DNA from: JBEKTW01 sp049515655
GTDB taxonomy: Bacteria > Bacteroidota > Ignavibacteria > UBA10030 > SZUA-254
Assembly (NCBI GenBank): GCA_049515655.1
Contig: JBEKTW010000032.1
Location: 1-63,653, forward strand
Reading direction: 5' to 3'
Length of the DNA stretch: 63,653 nucleotides
Of the stretch, positions 35,891 to 43,732 are shown piece by piece (positions within the stretch are counted from its first letter, which is position 1; every line of letters starts with the position of its first letter). The notes below the pieces were generated by a model that saw only the letters and a list, made by a program, of their open reading frames with translations, was not told where the DNA came from and did not search any database. The translations under genes and the position numbers were made by a program.

Positions 35891-37036
35891 ATGACAGAAG
35901 AACTTCTGGAACTGGTGGAGCGGAACGGCACTCCGCTTTTCGTGCTCGACCACAACAAGATACGGGAGAACTACCGAACATTCAAGAAACACCTGCCGCG
36001 AGTACAATGTTATTACGCAGTGAAGGCGAATTCCAACCAGCAGATTGTCGAGACGTTGTTCAACGAAGGATCAAGTTTCGATGTGGCATCGTACCGTGAA
36101 TTCATGCAGGTGTACCAGCACATTAAGCACTTTGAAAAAAAAGACAAAAAGCACTACGTTTGGGACAAAATCATATTCTCCAACACCATCAAAGATCGTT
36201 CCACGCTCCGCAGGATCAAGGAATACAAGCCGCTTGTCACCTACGATAACAGCGCCGAGGTGAAGAAGATCAAGGAGTATTGCGATACAGCCGGATTGGT
36301 CCTTCGCCTGAAGGTTCCCGATACGGGTTCACAGGTGGAGATGAGCTCGAAATTTGGCGCGGAGCCGGCCGAAGCTCTGGACTTGATCCAGGAGGCGTTC
36401 GACGCGGGGCTGACCGTCGAAGGCATCAGCTTTCATGTCGGCAGTCAGTGCACGAACTTCAACAATTATACGGAAGCCCTTGTTATTACCTCCGCAATAT
36501 TTAACGCCGCCCGCAAGAAAGGCTACAATCTGAATCTTGTGGACATCGGCGGTGGATTTCCGGTTCCGTATGACCCGCAGGTTCCGGAGTTTGAGAAACT
36601 CGGAGCGATTCTGAACTCCGAATTCAAACGACTTTTTCCGGACGATATCCAGATACTGGCTGAACCCGGACGTTTCATCGTGGCTACAGCCGCCTTGCTG
36701 GTCTCGGAGATCATCGGCAGAGCCCGAAGGGACGGCAAGGTGTTCTATCATATTAATGACGGTGTCTACCACACATTTTCCGGTGTTGTGTACGATCACT
36801 GGATTCCAAACTTCAGCGCCTTCAAGAAAGGTGACCCTGAAATCTGCGCGGTCGTAGGGCCGACCTGTGACAGTTTCGACAAAGTCTCTTTGTCGGTCGA
36901 ACTCCCCGGAAATCTGGAGGTTGGCGATTACCTGTGCACAGAGAATATCGGTGCATACAGCATTGCTTCAGCGACAAAGTTCAACGGCATCGATGGAGCC
37001 AAGGTTGTGCATAAGAACCTGAGCCCTTCCCTCTAA
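35891..37036 (+). CDS. fold-III PLP decarboxylase, probable ornithine decarboxylase
   Basis: This 381-aa enzyme of the alanine racemase-fold decarboxylases would convert ornithine to putrescine. Lys45 in 'YYAVKANSN' holds PLP. 'GISFHVGSQ', 'DIGGGFPVPY' and 'LAEPGRFIV' are family motifs. 'GPTCDSFD' (Cys326) is the ornithine/lysine decarboxylase signature rather than the DAP or arginine type. Lysine decarboxylase activity is possible. The ATG at 35891 gives the usual N-terminus; the frame is open earlier but without a ribosome site. It lies downstream of the DHS-like gene and could supply its putrescine. Confidence 0.88.
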   Translation: MTEELLELVERNGTPLFVLDHNKIRENYRTFKKHLPRVQCYYAVKANSNQQIVETLFNEGSSFDVASYREFMQVYQHIKHFEKKDKKHYVWDKIIFSNTIKDRSTLRRIKEYKPLVTYDNSAEVKKIKEYCDTAGLVLRLKVPDTGSQVEMSSKFGAEPAEALDLIQEAFDAGLTVEGISFHVGSQCTNFNNYTEALVITSAIFNAARKKGYNLNLVDIGGGFPVPYDPQVPEFEKLGAILNSEFKRLFPDDIQILAEPGRFIVATAALLVSEIIGRARRDGKVFYHINDGVYHTFSGVVYDHWIPNFSAFKKGDPEICAVVGPTCDSFDKVSLSVELPGNLEVGDYLCTENIGAYSIASATKFNGIDGAKVVHKNLSPSL

Positions 37037-37062
37037 GGATCCAGAAGACAGAAATCCCAGGC

Positions 37063-37089
37063 GTAGAGTCCGATTCTCAATCGGACTCT
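37063..37089. repeat. GTAGAGTCCG hairpin, solo end of the MITE-like element
   Basis: GAGTCCGAT pairs with ATCGGACTC across TCTCA. The leading GTAGAGTCCG is identical to the terminal repeat of the element at 19464. Its position just after the decarboxylase gene would also let it act as a terminator. Confidence 0.65.
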
Positions 37090-37175
37090 TAGGCGGTTCG
37101 GCACGCAGGCGGGGAGGTTGTCTAAAAAGTTCAGGTAATGGTCAATGAAACGGTTGAGCCGCGTGAAGAGAATCT

Positions 37176-37238
37176 AACCCCCCTGTCCTGCCAGAGATGT
37201 GGCGTCCCCCTTCATTCGAAGGGGGATCATGGGGGGTT
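37176..37238. repeat. dispersed hairpin repeat B, copy 2
   Basis: It starts AACCCCCCTGTCCTGCCAG and ends ATCATGGGGGGTT, with an inner arm pair TCCCCCTTC/GAAGGGGGA. It shares its outer and inner arms with the copy at 32225-32279. Confidence 0.8.
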
Positions 37239-37416
37239 CAGAAGAGCCATGACGAAAATCTGCAATCGAGAATCAGGGAAAAGAAGGGAAAGTCGTTCGC
37301 TAAGGAGACCGGGCGGATGATGAAAAGATCTGGATATTCGGACGGGGAGATCGCAGAGATGCTCAAATTATGAAACGGCTGAAGCGGTTTCTGGTTCGCT
37401 GTCTTGATTATTCATA

Positions 37417-37438
37417 GCCCACGACTGAAGTCGTGGGC
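37417..37438. repeat. REP-like hairpin next to a RAYT remnant
   Basis: GCCCACGACT and AGTCGTGGGC form ten perfect pairs with a 2-nt loop. It ends 4 nt before the first codon of the decayed RAYT fragment, the place where RAYT genes usually carry their REP. Confidence 0.8.
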
Positions 37439-37442
37439 AGGT

Positions 37443-37484
37443 CGGTTCATTCGGTTGAAAGGATACGATTATTCCGGAACTGCA
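37443..37484 (+). pseudogene. decayed RAYT transposase start
   Basis: Translation from 37443 gives 'RFIRLKGYDYSGTA', close to the 'QIRLEGYDYSLPGA' start of the intact RAYT. The match stops after 14 codons and the rest of the gene is absent. Confidence 0.7.
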
Positions 37485-37500
37485 CGGCAATTGCAGGCCG

Positions 37501-37698
37501 TCAGGCGTCGGGCTCACAAAGCAATTCCTTGGTTTCCACGAGAATGTAGCCTCTCGTCTTCGCATTGTTGACACATTCCCGGCGTGAGTAGAAACCATCA
37601 TAGGAAACAGCTACGACTTTGTTGGCTTCAAACTTCCGCCACTGCCACTGCCCGGGCTTATCTTTGTAAAACTGCCACCTATCGGGTAATTGAGTCAT
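37501..37698 (-). CDS. DUF1508 (YegP-like) small protein
   Basis: This 65-aa protein consists of one DUF1508 unit: 'WQFYKDKPGQWQWRKFEAN', then 'VVAVSYDGFYSRRECVNNAK'. The unit is usually found in tandem pairs and its function is unknown. GAGG lies 7 nt before the ATG. It reads against the polyamine operon and stops 17 bp from the RAYT remnant. Confidence 0.75.
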   Translation of the reverse strand: MTQLPDRWQFYKDKPGQWQWRKFEANKVVAVSYDGFYSRRECVNNAKTRGYILVETKELLCEPDA

Positions 37699-37895
37699 GG
37701 AGTAGCCTCAAATGTTAGCGATGTGTCGGGACCCAATGCTGTGTACACCTTTCGGAGGTCATGTTGAGTCACGTCTGGTAACAAACTACTGTGATGCATC
37801 ATTATTCCTCTCTTTCCGAGGCGATCGGGTGAATCTGTAGGAAAGTACGTGTTGTGACTCTGGAGGTGATGGTGGAGGAATGGTTGATCGGTCAT
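37695..37895 (-). CDS. possible small protein overlapping the DUF1508 start
   Basis: This 66-codon ORF ends in TGA overlapping the ATG of the DUF1508 gene, an arrangement that allows translational coupling. The product is His-rich at the start ('FLHHHLQSHN') and resembles nothing I know. There is no convincing ribosome site, so it may be spurious. Confidence 0.25.
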   Translation of the reverse strand: MTDQPFLHHHLQSHNTYFPTDSPDRLGKRGIMMHHSSLLPDVTQHDLRKVYTALGPDTSLTFEATP

Positions 37896-38096
37896 CTCAA
37901 ACCAGCAGGAAGAGAATCACATATCTAATATGGCATATATTCCGGTGGTATCCTAATCACCAGGATGTCCAGCGCCGCTTTCATTTTACCGAGCGATTCG
38001 GCTAAACCTCCCCGTCCTGCTGATCACGCCGAATGGCGGGACTGTTGAGCATCTGCAGTGAGTCGGCGTGGCTCAGATTTCGACCTCCGTTTATGT

Positions 38097-38116
38097 CCCC
38101 TGACTTTCGTCGGGGG
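38097..38116. repeat. CCCCTGAC hairpin, copy 1
   Basis: CCCCTGAC pairs with GTCGGGGG (one G-T) across TTTC. It is preceded by GATTTCGACCTCCGTTTAT and followed by AGGAC. A near copy with similar flanks is at 43593-43612. Confidence 0.65.
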
Positions 38117-38165
38117 AGGACCACAACTAAACCAAACGATTAAGACGCGTTTCAACGGCTTCGAA

Positions 38166-38211
38166 GAAGGTTACCTTCTCCGAAGCAGGGACGAAGCTGA
38201 AGGTAACCTTC
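38166..38211. repeat. inverted repeat with 13-bp perfect arms
   Basis: GAAGGTTACCTTC and GAAGGTAACCTTC are exact complements with a 20-nt loop. The arms are themselves almost palindromic. I see no second copy in the window. Confidence 0.8.
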
Positions 38212-38302
38212 ACCCATGACTGAAGTGATCGGCATGTGGTTGGTGCAGCACTCTCGAACTGCAATACGGCCGCATAATCCGCAGCTTCAGCTGTGGGGAA
38301 AA

Positions 38303-38388
38303 TTATCTTAATCATGGTAATCCTGTAATCCCCAAAATCATGGTTCGGAATCGATTATGGTAGAGATTAAGTATCAGCGGTCTGAGAC
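38303..38388. repeat. repeat D, copy 1 (86 bp)
   Basis: It begins TTATCTTAATCATGGTAATC and ends AGCGGTCTGAGAC. It matches 63163-63248 over the same length with roughly 90% identity. Both copies lie a short way downstream of a minus-strand T9SS gene. Confidence 0.9.
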
Positions 38389-38392
38389 ACGA

Positions 38393-38420
38393 AAGCCGGC
38401 CCACCTGAATGAGCCGGCTT
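38393..38420 (-). terminator. terminator of the large T9SS gene
   Basis: AAGCCGGC pairs with GCCGGCTT across a 12-nt loop, 68 bp past the stop codon on the minus strand. Confidence 0.6.
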
Positions 38421-38487
38421 GCGTGATAACGAGAGGATCGGGAAGGTTATTCCAATAGCACCATTCCCGATCTGACATCGAGCGGGA

Positions 38488-41235
38488 TCATTTGAGTAGC
38501 AATGACTTCTTCACTTCGACGAATGTCCCTGCCGTCAGTTTGTAGGTGTAAATGCCGCTGGGTAGGTTCGCCGCGCTGAACTCCACCGACTTGTACCCCG
38601 CATCCTGAGATCCGTTCGTGAGCGTCGCCACCTCCCGTCCAAGCATGTCGTAGACCTTGAGCGTGACGTAACTGGCGACCGGCAACTGATAACTGATAAC
38701 CGTTGTCGGATTAAATGGGTTTGGATAATTCTGCTGAAGTGCAAACTCTGTCGGCAAAGACCCGTTAACTCCCGTCACGCCGCTCACGGTGACCGCGATT
38801 GCGCCCGAGTATGTGTTGGTACCGCTCAAGTCGACGAGCCTCAGGCGATAGTTGTAATTCCCGTCCGTCACCTTCGTATCCGTCCACTCGTAGTGGTGTT
38901 GCTGCAAGGTTGTCCCTGCACCGGGAATGAGATCGCTCACCGTCGCGTACGCTCCGGTGTTTTGCGGCCGGCGCTCGACGTAAAATCCCAGATTGTTGGT
39001 TTCGCTCACCGTTGTCCATTCCAATTGTACGCCCGTTGTCAACGTTGTGGCAGTCATCGACGCAAGTTGGACCGACAGCGCTGCCGTATGAAGCTCCGCT
39101 GTGGGCTGGCTTTCGTTGCCGTGAATATCCACCGCCGTTACCCGATAGTAATACTGCTGGCCAACCTCGGCTGAAGAGTCTGTGACGGTCGTGTCGACTG
39201 TGGTCTGCAGCCGCGTACCGTCGTTGACCGGGAAACCGCTGGATGTCGAGCGATAGACGCTGAAATGCCCGACGTCCGGGTCGATCTTATCGGGATTCCA
39301 ATGGATGTTGATGGAACCGTTCACCATCGGGAGAATCGCAGCGTTCTGCGGGGAAATCGGCGGCAGGTTATCCACTGAGTACCCGCTGTCGGGGAACGAA
39401 TTCCAGAACACCATATTACTGTTCCTTGCACTCACCATGAAATAATACCACGGGGTTCCCTGCGGTCCGGAATCGGAGAGCGTGGTGACATTGTACGAAT
39501 ACCCTTCGAGCTCTTCTGCGTTAACGGAACCGACATTTTGCCAGTAGATCGTTTCCGTACTGGTCGGCGACAGGGGAAGTCTCAGATAGACCTTTTGTTT
39601 TCCCCCATTGGACTTTTCCAATTTGGAATACTTATCCGGGTCAAGAACGGCGTACGATTGATTCGCTGCCGATGGTTTCACCCCACGGTAAATATTGTAT
39701 GTCCAAACAACTGTCTGTGGATAGACGTCAAGGTATGACGGATTCCACATCACCGTAACGTTGCCCCCCTGGTCATTGATAACATCTTTTACCTTGGCTA
39801 TGCCGGGCGCTGCATTTCCCAAGTAACCGTAGCGGTCCACCTTTTGCGCATAGATGTCCCAGTCGTTGTCATTGCGATAGTCTTGCCATGTAATGATACC
39901 CCCGCCCGAACCGTCGGTAACGATCATGGGATACTCTTGAGCGTTTATCGCCGTGCAGATGGCAACACCGTCAGCCACCCACTGCACAGTGCCGGAAGCG
40001 TTCACCCGTTGCGCATAGATGTCATAACCTGCGGCGTTGCGATCGTCGTACCATGTAATGACGGCGCCACCCGAACCGTCGGTAACGAGTGCAGGATACT
40101 CTTGGTCTCCCGTCGCCGTGCAAATGGCAACACCGTTGCCCGTCCACTGTGCAGAGCCGGAAGCGTTCACCCGTTGCGCATAGATGTCATAGTTGCTGCC
40201 GCTGCGAATGTCCATCCACGTAATGATAGCGCCGCCCGCCCCATCTGAAACGATTGTGGGAAACATTTGAGTGTTCGTCGCCGTGCAGATGGCAACACCG
40301 TCAGTCACCCACTGCACAGCGCCGGAAGCATTCACCCGTTGCGCGTAGATGTCATAGCTGGTGCCGCTGCGATAGTCGTACCATGTAATGATGGCGCCGC
40401 CCGCCCCATCGGAAACGATCGTGGGAGAGAGTTGATTGTTCGTCGCCGTACAGATGGCAACACCGTTTGAATCGCCACTGACTATCCATTGTCTGAGGCC
40501 GGAAGGATTCACCCGTTGCGCATAGATGTCCCAGTTGCCGATGCGATAGTCTGGCCACGTAATGATGGCGCCGCCCGAACCGTCGGAAACGATGGTGGGA
40601 AATTCTTGATTGCTCGTCGCCGTGCAGATTGGAACACCGTTCGCTGTCCATAGCACAGCGCCCGAAGCGTTCACCCGTTGCGCATAAATATCATTGTCGC
40701 CACCGTTGCGCTGGTCTTGCCATGTAATGATGGCGCCGCCGGAACCGTCGGAAACGATTGTGGGAGTCGATTGATCGTATGTCGCCGTGCAGATGGCAAT
40801 CCCCTGACCCCCGTTGCCCGTCCACTGCGCAAGGCCGGAAGCGTTCACCCGTTGCGCATAGATGTCCCAGCTGCTGCCGCTGCGATCGTCCATCCACGTA
40901 ATGATGGCGCCCCCCGCCCCATCGGATACGATTATGGGAGACTCTTGATTGTTTGTAGCTGTGCAGACGCTAGCTGTCCACATCCAATAGCCGGAAGCAT
41001 TCACGCGTGCCGCATAAATGTCAGCGTCAACGCCATTGCGTGAGTCTTGCCATGTAATGATGGCGCCGCCCGCACCGTCGGAAACGATGGTGGGAGTAGT
41101 TTGATCGTGTGCCGCCGTAGAGATGGCGTTGTTGAAATTTGGGTTGGTGGACCATTGGGCGAGCGCGGGAGTTACATACAGCGCCGTCACCAGCAGACCA
41201 ACCGCCAACGTTTGTAGCAGAAGATTGTATCTCAT
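38488..41235 (-). CDS. large T9SS surface protein with eight tandem propeller-like repeats
   Basis: This 915-aa protein has a signal peptide ('LAVGLLVTALYVTPALAQ'). Eight repeats of about 45 residues follow (about 40-440), each with 'DG(A/S)GGAIITW.D.R' and 'DIYAQRVNASG'. They probably form one propeller. Fibronectin-like domains lie at about 470-800 ('PISPQNAAILPMVNGSINI', 'YYYRVTAVDIHGNESQP'). A Por C-terminal domain ends the protein ('FALQQNYPNPFNPTTVISY', 'LGREVATL', 'VKKSLLLK'). GGAGG precedes the ATG. The repeats are also close at DNA level (about 130-bp period), so copy number may vary. Its last 60 bp closely match the truncated gene at 63507. Confidence 0.88.
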   Translation of the reverse strand: MRYNLLLQTLAVGLLVTALYVTPALAQWSTNPNFNNAISTAAHDQTTPTIVSDGAGGAIITWQDSRNGVDADIYAARVNASGYWMWTASVCTATNNQESPIIVSDGAGGAIITWMDDRSGSSWDIYAQRVNASGLAQWTGNGGQGIAICTATYDQSTPTIVSDGSGGAIITWQDQRNGGDNDIYAQRVNASGAVLWTANGVPICTATSNQEFPTIVSDGSGGAIITWPDYRIGNWDIYAQRVNPSGLRQWIVSGDSNGVAICTATNNQLSPTIVSDGAGGAIITWYDYRSGTSYDIYAQRVNASGAVQWVTDGVAICTATNTQMFPTIVSDGAGGAIITWMDIRSGSNYDIYAQRVNASGSAQWTGNGVAICTATGDQEYPALVTDGSGGAVITWYDDRNAAGYDIYAQRVNASGTVQWVADGVAICTAINAQEYPMIVTDGSGGGIITWQDYRNDNDWDIYAQKVDRYGYLGNAAPGIAKVKDVINDQGGNVTVMWNPSYLDVYPQTVVWTYNIYRGVKPSAANQSYAVLDPDKYSKLEKSNGGKQKVYLRLPLSPTSTETIYWQNVGSVNAEELEGYSYNVTTLSDSGPQGTPWYYFMVSARNSNMVFWNSFPDSGYSVDNLPPISPQNAAILPMVNGSINIHWNPDKIDPDVGHFSVYRSTSSGFPVNDGTRLQTTVDTTVTDSSAEVGQQYYYRVTAVDIHGNESQPTAELHTAALSVQLASMTATTLTTGVQLEWTTVSETNNLGFYVERRPQNTGAYATVSDLIPGAGTTLQQHHYEWTDTKVTDGNYNYRLRLVDLSGTNTYSGAIAVTVSGVTGVNGSLPTEFALQQNYPNPFNPTTVISYQLPVASYVTLKVYDMLGREVATLTNGSQDAGYKSVEFSAANLPSGIYTYKLTAGTFVEVKKSLLLK

Positions 41236-41741
41236 ACATCCTCCATGAGGATAGTGAGTGATTGTAGTGAGTTAGTGTTTACAGATTTTGACAAGATCAT
41301 TTTCGAACGGCCGCGTCCATCTGGGAGGCAGTTGTACTGCCGACCGCAGAGAGACATGTTGGTCGGGAGCACAACTCCCTCCCAGCGGGTTCGCCGTGGA
41401 GTGTAGCGTCCGATCACTGATCGGACCTCCATGCAGTCCCTTCTGAGGGAGCCAGGATGCCCTGTTGAGCTGTTCGCTGAGGGAGAGATGGGAGCGTTTG
41501 AGTAAGGAAACCACCAATAGGAAACGTTCTCACGTCTGGATCAGTGAACTTCGGCAAATCCCCACCGGTCCACAATTCCGACCGCTATGATTACTGCGAT
41601 AATGTACTGGTTAGAATGCAGAGAGTCAAGGTAACTGGACGAAACAAACGAGTTGATTGAAAATTCTTTTGGGGTCAAATGCAGGTTCTATTCCTCACAT
41701 CAAAGCAGTGTTTTAGCATATTGGCTAATTGTTTTTCACGC
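41236..41741. other. spacer between the divergent T9SS and catalase genes
   Basis: No gene is visible. About 41328-41426 holds hairpins related to the MITE-like element: GGCAGTTGTACTGCC, then GGTCGGGAGCACAACTCCCT at 41361, then GTCCGATCACTGATCGGAC. Promoters for both flanking genes should lie here and up to 41770. Confidence 0.55.
41361..41389. repeat. GGGAG-ACAA-CTCCC hairpin shared with the MITE-like element
   Basis: The sequence GGTCGGGAGCACAACTCCCT continues CCCAG and differs from 19531-19557 at only a few positions. It lies among other small hairpins. Confidence 0.7.
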
Positions 41742-41770
41742 TTGAATGTAATAATGAATCACTGTATATT
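41742..41770 (+). promoter_or_regulatory. catalase promoter
   Basis: TTGAAT and TATATT are separated by exactly 17 nt, 122 nt before the start codon. No clear PerR or OxyR operator could be picked. Confidence 0.55.
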
Positions 41771-41892
41771 ATCACATAATAGTCTTTGTCGCAGCGCCGT
41801 TTCTCCTCCCGATGATCAGACCATCTTGAGTGTATGCTGACAGAGGCACTACTACTTCACCCCAACGTGACGAAAGGAGAGAAAAAAACATT

Positions 41893-43416
41893 ATGAAGAA
41901 CGAAAAGAAACAGAATCGCAAACTCACGACGGCTTCAGGAAAGCCGTACGCGGAACATGAGAACACGATGAGCGTGGGCCCGCGCGGGCCATTACTCTTG
42001 CAGGATTACATCTATCATGAAAAAATGGCGCATTTCAACAGGGAACGCATCCCTGAGAGGATCGTCCATGCCAAGGGGAGTGGCGCCTTTGGGACTTTCA
42101 CCGTCACAAACGACATTTCGAAATATACCCGCGCCAAGGTGTTTAACAAGATCGGCAAGCAGACGAAGGTGTTTGTGCGGTTCAGCACGGTGGGGGGCGA
42201 GAAGGGGAGCGCCGACACTGAAAGAGACCCCCGGGGATTCGCCGTGAAGTTCTACACCGAGGACGGCAACTGGGATCTGGTCGGCAACAATACCCCGGTG
42301 TTCTTCATCAAAGACCCGAAGAAATTCGATGACTTTATTCATACGCAAAAACGTGATCCTCGCACGAATTGCAAGAGCCCGACCATGGTGTGGGACTACT
42401 GGAGCCTGAATCCGGAAAGCCTTCATCAGGTGGTGATCCTGATGAGTGACAGAGGTACTCCGTATGGCTATCGCCACATGAACGGGTACGGAAGTCATAC
42501 CTTTTCGTTGATAAACGCAAAGAATGAGAAGGTGTGGGTGAAGTTCCATTTCAAGACACAGCAAGGCATCAAGAACTTCACCGCCCATGAAGCCGATGAC
42601 ATGAGGGGGAAAGACCCTGACTTCGCACAGCGTGATCTTGTGGAATCGATCGACAAAAAGGATTTCCCCAAATGGACGCTGAAGATCCAGGTGATGACCG
42701 ACGATCAAGCGAAGGCGTTTCCATTCAACCCATTTGATCTCACGAAGATCTGGCCGCACAAAGACTTTCCGCTGATCGATGTAGGCGTGATGGAGCTTAA
42801 TGAAATACCGAAGAACTATTTTGCCGACGTGGAACAATCTGCATTCGCACCGGCCCATGTAGTGGATGGCATCAGCTATTCTCCTGACAAGATGCTGCAG
42901 GGTCGTCTGCTCTCATATCCGGATGCCCATCGTTATCGCCTGGGCGCGAACTATGAGCAGATACCCGTCAACAGGTGTCCGTATATGGTGGCAAACTACC
43001 AGCGTGACGCTTCCATGCGCGTGGATGGAAACGGCGGAAGCGACCCGAACTATTACCCTAACAGCTTTGACGATATCTACGCTGACAAGCAATACAAAGA
43101 GCCGCCGATGCAGCTGGATAGCACGGTTGCCGATTGGTACGACCGCAACGGCGCAAATGACAATGACCATTACACACAGCCGGGTTTGTTGTTCAATAAA
43201 GCGATGAACGACTATGACAGGCACAACCTGGTGTCAAATATCGTCGGTGCGATGAGCGGAATCGCCGGCCCGAACAAGGAGCTCATCGTTAACCGCCAAC
43301 TTTGCCATTTCTTCCGTGTCGACGTGAAGCTCGGAACGGCGGTGGCAAAGGGGCTGGGTGTGAATGTCGATGCTATCTTGAGTGAATTGAAGCACGAGCC
43401 CGTCAAAACTCATTAG
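41893..43416 (+). CDS. monofunctional haem catalase
   Basis: This 507-aa small-subunit catalase of the KatA type breaks hydrogen peroxide into water and oxygen. It has the distal His59 in 'ERIVHAKGSGAFG', the Asn pair 'LVGNNTPVFFIKDP' (about 132-133), 'FSTVGGEKGSADTERDPRGF', and the proximal haem Tyr segment 'LLSYPDAHRYRLG' with 'NYEQIPVNRCPY'. A GGAG lies 13 nt before ATG 41893; the frame opens 63 nt earlier at a GTG with no better site. There is no signal peptide, so it is cytoplasmic. A terminator follows at 43507. Confidence 0.95.
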   Translation: MKNEKKQNRKLTTASGKPYAEHENTMSVGPRGPLLLQDYIYHEKMAHFNRERIPERIVHAKGSGAFGTFTVTNDISKYTRAKVFNKIGKQTKVFVRFSTVGGEKGSADTERDPRGFAVKFYTEDGNWDLVGNNTPVFFIKDPKKFDDFIHTQKRDPRTNCKSPTMVWDYWSLNPESLHQVVILMSDRGTPYGYRHMNGYGSHTFSLINAKNEKVWVKFHFKTQQGIKNFTAHEADDMRGKDPDFAQRDLVESIDKKDFPKWTLKIQVMTDDQAKAFPFNPFDLTKIWPHKDFPLIDVGVMELNEIPKNYFADVEQSAFAPAHVVDGISYSPDKMLQGRLLSYPDAHRYRLGANYEQIPVNRCPYMVANYQRDASMRVDGNGGSDPNYYPNSFDDIYADKQYKEPPMQLDSTVADWYDRNGANDNDHYTQPGLLFNKAMNDYDRHNLVSNIVGAMSGIAGPNKELIVNRQLCHFFRVDVKLGTAVAKGLGVNVDAILSELKHEPVKTH

Positions 43417-43506
43417 GTGAACGATACTTGACCGCCACGTGTGATAGTACTCTTCTGGCTGTCAGGCGGACGTAAGCGGCGGAAGCCACATCGTCTTCGA
43501 ACAAGA

Positions 43507-43536
43507 GCCCACTGGCTGGTAACAGACGGTGGGCTT
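43507..43536 (+). terminator. catalase terminator
   Basis: AGCCCAC pairs with GTGGGCT across a 16-nt loop and is followed by TTGTTG, 90 bp after the catalase stop codon. Confidence 0.65.
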
Positions 43537-43592
43537 TGTTGTCACCGAGATATTGAGCGTGTGTGGTTTAGATCCCGAACTCCGCCTTGTAT

Positions 43593-43612
43593 CCCCTGAC
43601 TTTGGTCAGGGG
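43593..43612. repeat. CCCCTGAC hairpin, copy 2
   Basis: CCCCTGAC and GTCAGGGG pair perfectly across TTTG. The flanks (GATCCCGAACTCCG before, TAGGAC after) match those of the copy at 38097. A fragment like repeat B (ATTCGAAAGGGGGGTC) follows near 43635. The rest of the 43417-43732 spacer holds only the catalase terminator. Confidence 0.7.
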
Positions 43613-43732
43613 TAGGACGATCACAATTCACATTCATTCGAAAGGGGGGTCGAGATGGGTTCGCTTGAGTAACGAATGATATTGACAAATGAAGCTGTTC
43701 GTCGAAGCACAGACACAATGAGGGAAAAAGAA

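Larger units (their letters stand above)
37037..37500. other. repeat-rich spacer after the polyamine operon
   Basis: No intact gene is seen. In order it holds a GAGTCCG hairpin (37063-37089), repeat B copy 2 (37176-37238), a GCCCACGACT hairpin (37417-37438) and a decayed RAYT start (37443-37484). The small ORF at 37138 is made of repeat DNA. Confidence 0.7.
37896..38487. other. spacer with several hairpins and repeat D
   Basis: No convincing gene is present. It contains a CCCCTGAC-type hairpin (38097-38116), a 13-bp-arm inverted repeat (38166-38211), repeat D copy 1 (38303-38388) and the terminator of the T9SS gene (38393-38420). A 62-codon minus ORF at 38127-38315 starts inside repeat D. 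Confidence 0.6.

Noticed and set aside
37138..37320. 60-codon ORF after the polyamine operon.
   Set aside because: Its middle is repeat B DNA and it has no ribosome site or family match.
38127..38315. 62-codon minus-strand ORF with an AGGATTACC before its ATG.
   Set aside because: The start signal is part of repeat D, which has the same words at 63163, and the body runs through the 13-bp-arm inverted repeat.
39844..41043. Series of plus-strand ORFs with repeated 'ADGNTV' and 'VHPLRIDV' units, or a CRISPR-like array.
   Set aside because: They are the antisense of the tandem protein repeats in the T9SS gene; the units are about 130 bp and diverge in the way coding repeats do.
43683..43710. 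TTGACA before the TIGR01777 epimerase gene as a promoter.
   Set aside because: No acceptable -10 is found 16-18 nt downstream.
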